The notes under the pieces are model-generated. The model ran no database searches. It was given only the letters and a program-made list of their open reading frames with translations, and was not told the DNA's origin. Positions 38,324 to 50,519 of a stretch of DNA of 64,000 nt are shown piece after piece (positions within the stretch are counted from its first letter, which is position 1; every line of letters begins with the position of its first letter). The position numbers and the translations under genes were made by a program. Origin of the DNA: Plecoglossus altivelis (Eukaryota; Chordata; Actinopteri; Osmeriformes; Plecoglossidae); NCBI GenBank assembly GCA_036571765.1, contig BROE01000020.1, positions 11,716,607 to 11,780,606 of the forward strand, read 5' to 3'.

Positions 38324-41300
38324 CTGAAACTTAAAATTTAAATCAGTTTGAAGAAGGTTTGTAATTCATGCAATTGTTATTGATTTGCTAGCATCATGCA
38401 GTCAGTTGAAATTCGGAGTAGTCTAATTGTATTACCGGTATGTAAAAATTTTTATATTAATGAAAGGTTTTCGGTCTAAACCACAAACATTTGTCCAGCC
38501 ATTACTGTGAGGTACATATAAGACATCCTCCATCTACAGTGAAACCCCTTATATTCATATATATAACTTTTACATTTATTTCATATATTATTTAAATGAA
38601 GAAAATTCACATCAAGTTAAATTTACCTGTTATTATAGAATAATATTGCATCAATGAGAAAACGTCCAATACGTGACCTTTGTCCAGTAAGTCTTATTAT
38701 AAGGAGTACTCCGTCAACTGACAACGTCGACCACAAACATTCCTTCAATAAACCCCCAAATTTTAAATAGGCTCGCATAAAATGCACGTGACTCGAGCTC
38801 TCGAACGCCTGCGCGCGTTTTCTCTCCCATTCTGTCCTCTTATCAAACCGCTACAAATAATATATCGAATCGTAAATGCAAGTTTTGCATACTTTCGAAA
38901 TTAAGTACCGTTAGTGAATTAGACATCAGTTTGAATCTGATGTGCGTCTCCTCTTTATTTCAGCATATAGACTAATGTTTCATAGGTGATCCCCAACACT
39001 GATGATGGTGTGGCCATACAAGACTTTAAGTCCGCATTTACATGGATAGAGCGCTGTGTTAACGAATGAATAGATGAAAGCGGCTTGATATTGTTCTATT
39101 CAGCTGTCTCATTATAGTCAGTCAATAAACAATGGCTGCATGCTCTGGAATTTAGAACACTTTTTTTAAATACCATTGTAGGATTTTATTTAGATGAAGA
39201 CATTATCTTACATTATCTTATCTTTCAATCCTCACATGCAAGAGTGTGAATGGCAAGGTGATCATGACATGACAAGATTAAAGACTCTGTGTGTGTGATT
39301 GTGTTCAATTGGTTTTATCTTTATGCTGATTTACATCTGTTTTTCCGAGATGATTTGGCAGACATGACCATATTCAGTGAATGTATCAGGGCAAATACAT
39401 ATATAAAATCTCATCTCGTTTTTGTAAAACCAGATTCCCCTTTTCCAAGTCATTTACTGACAATGTATGAAAATGGTCCTCCAAATGTATCTAAGGCAAA
39501 ACAATTTTCTGAGGTTTATTTCACTGTATGTATGTAATAGTCTCTCAGCTCCTAGACACAATATAGTCAGACACATTTATTATATTATATACTTTAGTTG
39601 CTGCCTTTGACGGTGCTAAAATGACATCTTCTAGGAATCATGTCAATCCTCTTGGAGGGTTGATGGATATGCCAAACCGAGGACTCATCATGATTGTTCC
39701 AAGCCGTAATGGCACCATCACGACAGGAAGAGTCTACTGGAAGGGCACAAACATTTTGTTGGAGATGCACTGTAAGTGATTCACTATTCAAGAACATCAC
39801 CAGTTTAATAGTTTGGCGACCGTTTTCCTCAAAGGAGACAGCAGAAGGGATGCTGCTCTATGAGACAGATGAGTATGTGTGAAAGACAAACTAGAGAGAA
39901 CAAAGGCAAACAACAAATGTTCCATTTCTCAGTAAGGTATGAGAGATCTTTGAACAAGAGTAGGCGGGGGGTTTTCTTGTTCGTCCATGCTGTGGCTTGA
40001 TGTGACTTCCTGTGGACTGGGTTGCCTCTTATGTCTTTTGCTTGTCAACACCAGGATGGCAGACGTAATTGTCAGCACAGATCCTCCCACACGCTCACAG
40101 GATTGATGACCAGTCCACTCTCACCGCCTTTCCTCGGCTGACAAGAACCATCCATAATCGCCCTTTTTTCTCCCCTAACAAAATTACAACTTAATGTCTT
40201 GGAGTTTATTACCTTAAATACATTGACCTATTAGGGCTAATATAGTTTCCATAAATGATCATTAAATGTATGCTGTCTGTGGAATAGATCACCAGGACAA
40301 CTTGAACTACTGGCACCTCTTGGAACCATTATTAGCAACACACTTGGTTGGTTGAAAGAGTTCAATAGAATGCATAAGAATCTGATAATCAGGGTAATAA
40401 TGAGGTACAATGTTTTGACCGTAATGAGTGTCTTGTCTCCTACTCCCCCCACTTTGAAGATCTGGCCATTTCCTCAAACCTTACATCAAAGTTTGGCCTC
40501 AGGGAGAGACAGCCTTCACAGGGGAAATCATTTTCTTTTACACCGTCACTCCCTTGTGAATGTGTGTTGTGTATGTGAGTCTTTGCGTGCGCATGTGTGA
40601 GTGGGAGAGGGAGTATGAGTATAAGTATGTGTGAATGTCTTGGGAGGGGTCGGCATTTTTCAGTCACAGATGACATGATTCACATTAGTCATTTTGTCTC
40701 TCTGAATGGTTTTAGTCCTCACAAAGTAAATACTAAGCAGACAATTCTTTTCACCTGTCAAAGATGATGTTCATGTGACTGTTTGTTCAACTGTTCCATG
40801 TGTCAGTTCTCTGTGTGGGAAAATGATCAATCACACATTAGATCTTTGCTCATCAACACTTTTAATTGGTCCCATGTTCTCTGGTAACATATTTCCTTGC
40901 TCTGCTTTTAATCCAACCAAACCTACAGTTTCAGACAGCAAAAATGTTATGACAATCAATGTTTGTACTTGAGGTACAGTAATGTACTTGTGGTGCAACT
41001 GGTGCACTGTCTTTAAAAAAACTGCGCCTATTTGTATAAACATGTCACAATGTTACACTTGAGATATAATGTTGGTATTGTGCGCTGTCCTATCATCAGA
41101 GCAACTTATTAATGCCCAGTTGGGAAGATGTTGCACTGTCTTGTAGAAAAACCAGACTGAAGCCTGAAGCCTTTCATCGGAACAACACAGTCTTTGGATG
41201 GTAGCCCTTCCTGGACCAACCCAGAGACTCTTTTACTTTTCTGGGCAAGTCCAACTGCGAGGAGTACCCAGGGTTGACCACTGGAAGGATTAGTCATCTA

Positions 41301-43667
41301 ATTTGGCCTGGAAACTGTTTGGGATTTCCTAAGAGAATTTGAAAAGCGTTATTTGGGAGAGGGGTGTGTGGAATACCCAGCCAGCCCTCAAGTCTGCAGA
41401 GGATGGGAGGAAGGATGGATCAGTTTTATGCCCTGGACTGCCTTTAAGGCGCTACAGTGGGTTTTGCCTAGAGGTAGCACATTTGCTGGGGTTAGTGTTT
41501 CATACTGTATGGGAGTTATCTACAGAGTTGGAAATACAACCATAACATTACAAGAACACACTAACGTTCAAGCTCTGATCCGGCAACCAAAAAAAGGATA
41601 AACATCCTGGACATTTTTGCACTTATCTACCGTGACATTACAAAAGTCATGACATTTTACACCTTACAATAGCATCAGTGGGTCAAACACCAATGTCAAA
41701 GTGACAGATGAGACAACATACAGTTCCTGCTTCCTGGAAGTGTTGATCAGTGTGACGGGGCCTTTGTTGTCTCAGCTGCTCAGTAGGAGTATCTGCCAAA
41801 CCCCCACATACTCAGGGGTCAAACCTCTGCGGGACACTTGGCTCAACAAACAAAACTGCTCTGTAGTTCAGTGTCCTCCTTCCAGATCACTCACGGTGAA
41901 ATAGCGCCTTTTGGTGTTTGTCAATGGTACAGCAATTCCATCATATTCATATCTTGTAATAACATTTAATCCTAAATCTTATGTTTGTACGTGATTGATC
42001 TTACTGTACACCAGTTGTCTTTGTTATGGGAGCAGTGACTGTGGAGAAGCCAAGTGCAGTCCACTCCAGGTTAAAGGACCAGAGACCTTCAAGATATGTT
42101 TTATGTTTATTTTTTATTTATATTGTTTGACTAAGGTTGATAGTGAGAAACCATTACGGTGAACTAGTCAGTGTGTATCTTTGATCTGAAGGGGACTTTG
42201 CTCAATGTACTTGAAAGGGGACAAAACCTCCAGTCTCTTAGAGAAGGGGGGGGGGACAAGCATGCTTGCCAATCCATCCACAGTATTTAACCCTTCTTCC
42301 CTATTTCCAAAATGGAGTGCAAATAAGATACACACACACATGAACACAAAAACATTTTAGTAGCTTCCCCAAGGCACAGATATTCCTTTTCAAAGTTCCC
42401 ATCACTTAAAGATGTTTTTTTTTTACTTCTTTGATAGGGTGAATGACTTCTGGAGACGAGAGACGACTTCCATATTCAAATAACATTTAACTCAAAGGAT
42501 TCTTGTTCCTATGAAGAGGTGCCCATCCTGTGAAGAAAGTCATGGCTGTTTTTGGAAACATGCAAACATGTGTGGTTTGTAGTGTTTCCTTTGTTTCATT
42601 TGAGCTTTCCTACTCCTAGCAAGTAAACAGTGAGATTCAGTTCGTTACTTCCCCCAAATACTCTCAGACTCTTATCATACCCTTTACAGAGTCTTACCAC
42701 TCTTATCTTACCCATAAAAAAAATAATCAGCTTGGGGCATGAAGGAAGATTTCTATCAACTATCTAGGTCAAAGACAAAGACCACCACTACTGCACAAAG
42801 GAAGAAAGAGAGAGATAGTTGATGAGAGAGAGAGGATGAGAGATTACACGAGAGCAAACAAAAAGGCTTTAGAAAAAACATGGACCTTCCCCATGTGAAT
42901 CAATATTCCATCCTTGTCCTCCCTGTTGAGCAACGAGGTCAATTTAGTAAAAACAAGGGAAAGAGGGAGAGAGAGAGTGAGAGAGAGACAGAAAAAGAGA
43001 GAGAGAAAAAGAGAGAGAGAGAAGGAGAAAGATTCCGGGGAAGGTTTTTAGACCCAATTGAAGCTCAGTACATAACATTTTTCTGTGTGTTGAGACTGTG
43101 GTTTTCTCTCTGCATGCGTTAAGACTGTGACACCATTGAGTCCAACTTCAGTCCAATCTTAGCTTGAAAATAACACACCAGACAAAACCTGAGGTATGTA
43201 TTGATAATCAGCTATTTATACAACATTTCAAATTGATTATATATAATGTTTTTGGATAAGGATGGCATCTTAAAAATGTGATGATCTGTAAATGTAAAAA
43301 CAAGAATAACATCCAATCATGAATCAGATGTTGTTTTTGTTATCTTACTTCTCTTTAGCTGTAATTTGCCATAGATACTTTAATTATAATTGATTCCAGA
43401 AATTAGACAGTAATCCTGCAGGACAATAGTGCAAATGTTCTGCACACTAATAGAAAAATACAATACATTGTCCTAATATTACTTTTTCCATTAAGATCCT
43501 GATTAAGAAATCACATTTCAAACTGTTTTCTATTGTTAATTATGTAATACTCTTATATACAATATTTTTTTAATCATAACTTACCATTCCTTTTTTACTG
43601 TGGTACTTTCCAGGTTGTTGTTTTATTGTGGCAAATCTCTCTATCGAGCAGTATGTTACACTATAAC
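38324..43667. other. Intergenic region between tac3 and apof
   Basis: Holds the tac3 5' UTR intron and promoter side on the left and the apof 5' UTR on the right. On the minus strand a TATTTAAA box-like sequence near 38760 with a CACGTG and GC-rich bases just upstream (38785-38820) could be the tac3 core promoter. A donor GAG|GTATGT at 43193 and an acceptor ending TTTCCAG at 43612 suggest a non-coding first exon of apof. GA repeats occur at 42951-43030. I find no convincing coding sequence in between. Confidence 0.45.
42951..43030. repeat. (GA)n purine-rich simple repeat
   Basis: About 80 bases of GAGA with AAAA interruptions, upstream of apof. Confidence 0.9.
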
Positions 43668-44969
43668 ATGAAGTGGTTGATTCTGGTGCAGCTGTTGCTG
43701 GCTCAGCATGCTTTCTGCAGGGCACCTCCTCCAGTGCTGAGTGCTGGTCCCCTGCCCACCACCCCTGCCTGGAAGGAGGGGGATACCACCAAACAGAGCC
43801 CACAGTCTCTTCTGGACTCCCACATCCACCCTCACCTCTTAAAAGGGGTGCAGGAAGAAAAAATCCATGTGGAGGACACGATGCAATTGAAGGACCATGA
43901 CAAGTCACCCCAGCGTATACTTGCCACTTTCAGGGCAAAGTTTCAAGGCCACATCCACATTCAGAGGAACGCCAGCTGTGCAGAACTGCTGTCAGCCTCC
44001 AACCCATCCTCTGCTCTGTTTCCCAGGGAGCTGCTTGGCCTCTCGCTGGTGCCTGTCCTGGTTGTGGCAGACTGCCCCAGGGAGGCCCACACCTTGGTGC
44101 TGCGGCTTTATAAGCTGCTGGGTGTGGAGGACACGGAGCAGCTTCTTCTGGAGTTACAGAGTCTGATGGAAAAAGAAACTTCCCGCCCCAGAGCCTCTGC
44201 CTCTCCTTCCTCCCCCATTGAAAAGGTCAAGGCTGAACGCCATCTCCAGGCAGTGATGTTTAATATCCAGCAGCTGGCCAGAGCTGGGAGCCGGCATGGC
44301 AGCTCTTGGTGGGCGAAGAAAGAAAATCAGTGTTATGGCTGGACCAAGGTAAACGGTACTTTGCTGTTAGGGGATGTGGTGGAGGGATCCATAGGAGGGC
44401 ATGAAGAAGCTGTGAGAGCCTGTGAGAGCTTGGGGGCCCAGTGTGCTGGTGTATCCCAGGGTGGGGTGCTCAACTCTGGGCTCTACCAGGCTGTGAGGAA
44501 ACCAGGGAGCTGGTTCATTCCGTCTGAGCACCCTGACTCAGAGAGCTGGATCAGACAATGCCGGTCTGACGAAGGCGAGGCGCTGTCTGCCTCCTCAGGT
44601 CGGCGTGCAAGGCGAAGTTCCCAGGGGGACTGTGTGGACAAACAGGAACAACGAGTTTACAATGTGGTGGAGTGGATTCCTGCTGTGAGTACCCTTTACA
44701 ACCTAGGCACAGCTGTCTACTATGCCTCCGTCAACTGTTCCGAGACAGCCAAAGAGAGAGCCATCCTGAGCGCTGTAGACTTGGGCACCGATGCCCTCAT
44801 GGCGGTGACAGGGGGCACAGCAGGGGTGGCAGGCTATGCCCTGGGAGCAGGAGTAAAGACGGGAGTGAAGGCAGGGATCAAATACCTACTGAGCTCCATG
44901 AAGCATGAGGAGGATGACCTGATGGTGAACCAGTACAGCTGGGAGGAGGGAGTCATCACCATGCAATAA
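43668..44969 (+). CDS. apof: Apolipoprotein F-like secreted protein, single coding exon
   Basis: Mammalian ApoF is a liver-secreted lipoprotein-associated protein that modulates cholesteryl ester transfer. The frame codes for 433 residues (human 326). The Met of MKWLILVQLLLAQHAFC gives an ideal signal peptide; a Met five codons upstream (43653) is the alternative. The middle matches the ApoF family (CAELLSASNPSSALFP, LVLRLYKLLGVEDTEQLL), and the C-terminal part is clear: VYNVVEWIPAVSTLYNLGTA beside human VHNVVQLLPGVGTFYNLGTA, then DLGTDALMAVTGG. A furin-type RRARR at about residues 312-316 sits where human ApoF is cut to its mature form. A four-cysteine segment (about residues 222-298) before it has no counterpart that I know in human ApoF. 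It lies next to stat2, as in human. An AATAAA overlaps the stop codon. Confidence 0.92.
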   Translation: MKWLILVQLLLAQHAFCRAPPPVLSAGPLPTTPAWKEGDTTKQSPQSLLDSHIHPHLLKGVQEEKIHVEDTMQLKDHDKSPQRILATFRAKFQGHIHIQRNASCAELLSASNPSSALFPRELLGLSLVPVLVVADCPREAHTLVLRLYKLLGVEDTEQLLLELQSLMEKETSRPRASASPSSPIEKVKAERHLQAVMFNIQQLARAGSRHGSSWWAKKENQCYGWTKVNGTLLLGDVVEGSIGGHEEAVRACESLGAQCAGVSQGGVLNSGLYQAVRKPGSWFIPSEHPDSESWIRQCRSDEGEALSASSGRRARRSSQGDCVDKQEQRVYNVVEWIPAVSTLYNLGTAVYYASVNCSETAKERAILSAVDLGTDALMAVTGGTAGVAGYALGAGVKTGVKAGIKYLLSSMKHEEDDLMVNQYSWEEGVITMQ

Positions 44970-46626
44970 ATCCAGGACTGGAACATGCAGCTGGAGATAT
45001 GATTCGGATTCATCCCCCTCTAGTATCTGTGTTCTCCTGGCCAAAGGTCATATGGAAATTGGTCAAAAAGGCTATGTTTGCCTTTTCAAAAATAGCAGGT
45101 GGTGGATTAATCAGAAACACATCTGGCTCTGATCTAATTCAAGGAAGGAGGAGCTTCAGGTAAACCCTGAATAACCCCCTTCAAAATCAGACCCTGAACC
45201 TTTCCCTCCTCTCTGTTCTGCCCCCCACCCCCCCCCCCACCCCCACCCCAAGCCCCGCCCACTCACCTTTTCTGGGCAGGTCACACTCAGGCTTGTCCAC
45301 CTCATCATTTAAACAGCAGGGACTATTGTTTCAGTATTACTTCAATGTTGTTTTTTACTATCAATAAGGAATATTCATATGATACTTTCTATTGCTTATG
45401 CTTTACAAAAATGTCTTTATTTTTTATTATATTCAGCAAGCAATATTCGTCGAGCAATACAAACACTGGGTATTTGTGTCATTTTATGGACACATTATCA
45501 TCCATTTGGGGGTTGTCTGTAGTCTGTATGGAACTCGCTAAATGTAGGTTTATTTGTAGTCTACTTTAGAGTGTATTCCCTGACCTATATATTAATCCTT
45601 GAATCAGCGTTCTATGATTTTTATGTGGCATGTGTAAATTTAACAAAATAGAATTATTTTCTTCTAGTTACTGTGTTGTCTATAGTTCATTAGTGGGTGG
45701 TTACAAAAGACAAGTAAACGAACTGCAATAATGACACGTATTTGAGTTGTCATGTTATAAAAATACAGTCAATTCCGTTCAAATGTTTTTCCTGCGACTA
45801 TTTAATACTAACTGTATTTAATTATAATGTCTTTTGATGTGAATCCAATGTAATGTGAAAAACAATAAATAAATAAAAATTAATATCGTCTATAATTGTT
45901 TTCAGAAACAGCGCCACATGTGATTTTTTTCGTTTTCATACGTCAGATCTGTTAAGTTTCACAACGTCACTTCTTGGAAAAATGGGAGCTTTGAGCCCTA
46001 GGTTTCTATTTAGCTGTTCCATCAGCCCTCACTCCCTCTGAAAATAGATTGACACTTTGGTTTGACCTACCACGCAGCGCGGCGATTCACCAATCCGTTT
46101 GCTGTAAAAGGTTAAACAGGAAACCTGGGTCTGGATTATAACAGACCGAGGTGGCGTTATAGGCTGTTCAACGTCAGGTAGGAGGGAATTCTTGATCAGC
46201 CAATGGAACGCAGATAAATGGCTGTTACATTCGGAGGGGGAACAACAAACTTCGCGTGAAAAAGATTTATGAGTAAAACAGACTTTCTCCGGAAGCTGTG
46301 CTGTCAACAGCTGCATTATAACACATATATTCAACGTCAAGGATTTTGATGGGAGTGAAAACATATTAACACAGTAGACAGCAAGACTATAAAATATAAT
46401 AGCAACAGCTGGTGAGTGTAAGTACGAAATAATTTACGCCATACACGCTAAATGTAATGCAAGAATTGCTGTGGAAACTTACATAGACCTAGCTGGAAAA
46501 TGACAGTATCTCAGTTGTCTCTATATCGATTTTATGACTCTCCCTTGATATTGGCGATATTGGATGAATGGGTACTCTTATTTGTAAAGTGTTTAGTTAT
46601 CCGTTACTCTTTGTTGTCAGACCAGA
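44970..46626. other. apof 3' region and stat2 promoter/5' UTR
   Basis: A C-rich stretch lies at 45220-45252 and AATAAATAAATAAA at about 45867. A donor CAGCTG|GTGAGT near 46411 and the intron running to the exon with the stat2 start suggest a non-coding first stat2 exon ending there. I looked for a clear interferon-stimulated response element (GAAANNGAAA) and did not find a perfect one. Confidence 0.45.
45220..45252. repeat. Poly-C-rich tract
   Basis: Runs of seven to ten C interrupted by A, downstream of apof. Confidence 0.8.
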
Positions 46627-49069
46627 ATGGCACTGTGGGCGAGGCTCAATAAGTTGGACTCCGTCTACCGTCAGCAAGTAGACGACCTGTATAATGGAGA
46701 TTCCCTTCCCATGGACCTACGACATTATCTGGCTTCCTGGATAGAGACTCAGGATTGGTGAGACAGCGTTTTTAGCCTCCAGACTAATCATATTGTATTT
46801 TCTGCACACAGCGCTGATGTCATGGTTAAACATGCTAACGACGCTAATGGTTATTGAAATTATTACTTTACAGTACGTAAACTTGATAGTTTTTTGTCGC
46901 ATAGGGTGAATGCATCACAAGATTATGGCAGAGCCATGGTGTTGTTCCAAGTGCTGATGGAAGAACTCGATATTCAGCACAGTCGCTTTGTTCAGGAAGG
47001 CGACTTCTTACAACAGCACAACATCAGACGCCATAAACACCACTTCCAGGTCTGTTTTCAAGCTCCACATCAAGCCCAGGTGCACCTTGGAAGTATTGAA
47101 GAGCAATGAGCATTGCAGATGTGCTCTCAGCCCATAAAATAATGCTAATTCCCTGTTAAGAACCAACCTCTATAGAGTATAATGAGAGATGCATAACCAC
47201 GTTATTCAGAGCAGCTGAAGAAGCAGTTCCTATTGGGTTGGATGGATCAATGCTAAAAAAGAAATCGTACAAAATCTGCAATGTTGCTATTTTTACCTGG
47301 TCCACTTCTCGTCAACAGCGATATCAGGAACACCCATGCAATCTGGCCAATGTCATGCTCTGGTTCCTGTCCAAGGAGAAAGAAATTCTGGAGAATGCTG
47401 ATCTGGCAGAGCAGGTAAGATACACTCTTGTCTGGTATGGGTAAATGGGTTTTTCATTCTGGGTTCCTTCATACCCAGAATATTTTGTTAAGCCTTCTTG
47501 GAAATGGCAACATTGGAACAACAGGAAAATGGTTTACAATGACAACATCACCTATGTTCTCTCCTCACCATCTTCCGCATCATCATTATCCTCATCATCA
47601 TCATCCTCTTAGGTGAACCTGATCCAGGTCCAGCAGAACCCGATGGAGATCGAGAGCCAAAGGAACGTGGAGCGGAAGTTGGACTTGCTCAGAAATAAAG
47701 TAGAGGTGAGTTTCCTTCACAGCAAAACAGTTTTATCTTGAATAAAACATACAACATGTTACTTTAGCATTCCATATCCTGTAGTGATAAGCGATTTAAT
47801 GATATTTATTTGACATTTTCTTAAAATACAGTGCATGGATCACACAGTGAAGTGTCTGGAAGAACAGCAGGATGAATTTGATTTCAAATTCCAGACTCAC
47901 TCAATGGAAGGTGAGCTCCCACGCACATCAATGCTGAACAATACATGGACGCCTGACTCCTGAAGTCGAAATCAAGTCAAGAGTAGTTTTATTTATCCCA
48001 CTAGGCGAAATTGTATTTTAGACAGGTATTGAAACACATTCAATCCAATACAAATGCTACATAAACAGCATACCTGACACAACACAAAGACAATAACAAT
48101 AGGGTACATGAATCCCTTCATGTTGACACTCGGAAATATTTTGAGTCAATCAATACTTAGTGCTATTCATTTATGTAAACTTAGCCTCCCACTATCAAAA
48201 CAAACAAGAGCCCCAAAAACCTTTTGGTCTGTGGGTGGAAACGCTAAACCTTCTTCTTAAAGGCATGAGCTCCCTCTACAGGGGATACAGTCAGTACTAG
48301 CCATTATGGCCTGGGTCTTCATAAGATCTACAGTATATGAGCTTGTTGAACATCCCATTCCAAAACCATGGGTATTAATATAACCTTTTGGTTGCTTTGC
48401 TACTCTAACAGCTGTCACTCCTCTGGGAATGCTGTCATCCACATTTTAAAGGGTGTCTGGGGATTTATGCCCAGTCAGACACGAGCGTGAGGGATGCTGG
48501 GTACTGATGTTGGGTGTTGTAGACCTGGCAGCAGATGGCTGTAGAAATCCTCCTAGATGGGTTTGCCCCTCAAAGTGTCCTGGTGTTTTGGGCGCCAGTT
48601 GTCGGTGTGACAGTGTCAGGATGGGTAATAAAGACTAAACGTGTGTTTGTTTGCAGCTAGCACAGCTGAGGCGGATAAGAAGATGCTGCAGAATCTGCTG
48701 AACAAGCTGGATTTCTCCAGAAAGGTAGAAAAGGACTCGCATTCCATCTAGATGTTTCCATCTCATGCTAGGTCGTTGAAATTCAATTGAGATACGCGTA
48801 AAAAGTCAACCTGACCATCCTCTCTCCGTCCTGTATCCTACTGTCCCTCCTCCTGCACATCTGCCTCCCTGTTTCCTTTCCTCCCTCCCGCAGAGCATGT
48901 TGGCTGGCCTTGGGGAGCTGCTGGATATTGCTAAGGATCTTGTGGATGTGCTGGTGAACGATGAGCTGCGGGCGTGGCAGTACATGCAGCAGAGGGCCTG
49001 CATTGGAGCCCCGGATGACACCAGCCTCGAGAAGCTGGAAAAATGGTATGCACATCCCAGACAGTCAGC

Positions 49070-49141
<72 letters not shown>

Positions 49142-50485
49142 ACACACACACACACTTCCAGTGTTGAAATGGAGACTGAAGAAGTGGGGATGCTATTAGT
49201 AGAACACTGCATTCTCAAATTGTACTCTTTCAACATTCATGGAAACTCTTTACCACTGTGCTGACAGCTGCATTCTGTGACCTCACTGTGACTTGCTGTA
49301 TTTGACTTCTAACCTGTGTAGGTTCACGGCAGAGACGGCCTATTTGTTCCAGGTGCGAAAGTTCCTCAAGAAGCTTGACGAGTTGTTGGGGAAGATGACC
49401 TACCAGAACGACCCTTTGATTGCTCAGAAGCCTTTGTTGCAGACTAGGGTGGATGACTTGCTCACCACTCTTATCAAAAGGTATTGACTTCACACATAGA
49501 CATGCACACACATACATAAATGCACATAAATGCACACCATCTCCGCTACTTACTGCACATATAAACCTGTAAGTGGGGTGTACATGCAATGTATTGTATA
49601 GACTGATTGCACTCTGTATGTTTAAGTTCCTTTGTGGTGGAGACTCAGCCGTCAATGCCGCAGGGTAAAGGGACCTTGGTCCTGCGCACCAATGTCCAGT
49701 TCTCTGTCAAGACCAGGTCAGTAGTTACTTTACAGCTATGGACTTTAGGTGCATGTCTCTTCTCAGGTTATACCTGGTTTACTTTATAACAAATGTTTTT
49801 CTGCAGACTTCTAATCAAGTTTCCTGAGATGAACAATGATATGAAAGTGACAGTGTCCATGGACAAGTATGTTGGAATCTTTTACTAGAACACTTACTTG
49901 AATTGATGGTTTCCCTCTAGTGGTCATCACACTGAACTGTGTCTATCCTCTTTTCTCTAATTAGGGAGGCCCCTCAGGTTAAAGGGTAAGTAGTTGTTTA
50001 CGCAATCATAAGAATGGTGTGAGAGGCTAATGCATTCTGTCACAGAGCAAACTGTCAATGTCCTGATAAGGAAGTGCCTGTACTAACATCTTCTTTGTAG
50101 TCAATACAAAAATGGTCATATTCTGCTTCTATGCGTTGTACCTTCAGCTACAGACGATTTAACGTTCTGGGAGCCTGCAGTAAAGCCTTGAACATGGCTG
50201 AAAGCAAGCATGGGGGTTTGGTGGCAGACTTCAGACATCTGGTATGGAACATACAAACAGGCAAACTAACTGGTGACCAGACATGTTTGCAGTTATTTCT
50301 GCTTGCCTAGTGGACGCTTGACCCGTTGCTTGGTCTGTGTTTGTGTGTGTGCAGACTCTTAAGGAGCAGAAGTCAGGGGGAGGAGGCAAGGGGATTACTG
50401 ATGTGAGTTTCAATCACTTCATCTCAGTCAAAACTCAGAAACCACGTTTGTATTCAAACATATTCATATTATTAGCCATGTATAG

Positions 50486-50519
<34 letters not shown>

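Noticed and set aside
43626..43652. Extension of apof upstream of the ATG
   Set aside because: The extra codons begin with TTG, not ATG, and a splice acceptor lies at 43612; the ATG at 43668 gives a better signal peptide.
48897..49236. Open frames running through the CA repeat
   Set aside because: Thr/His repeats from the microsatellite; the stat2 exon ends at 49045.
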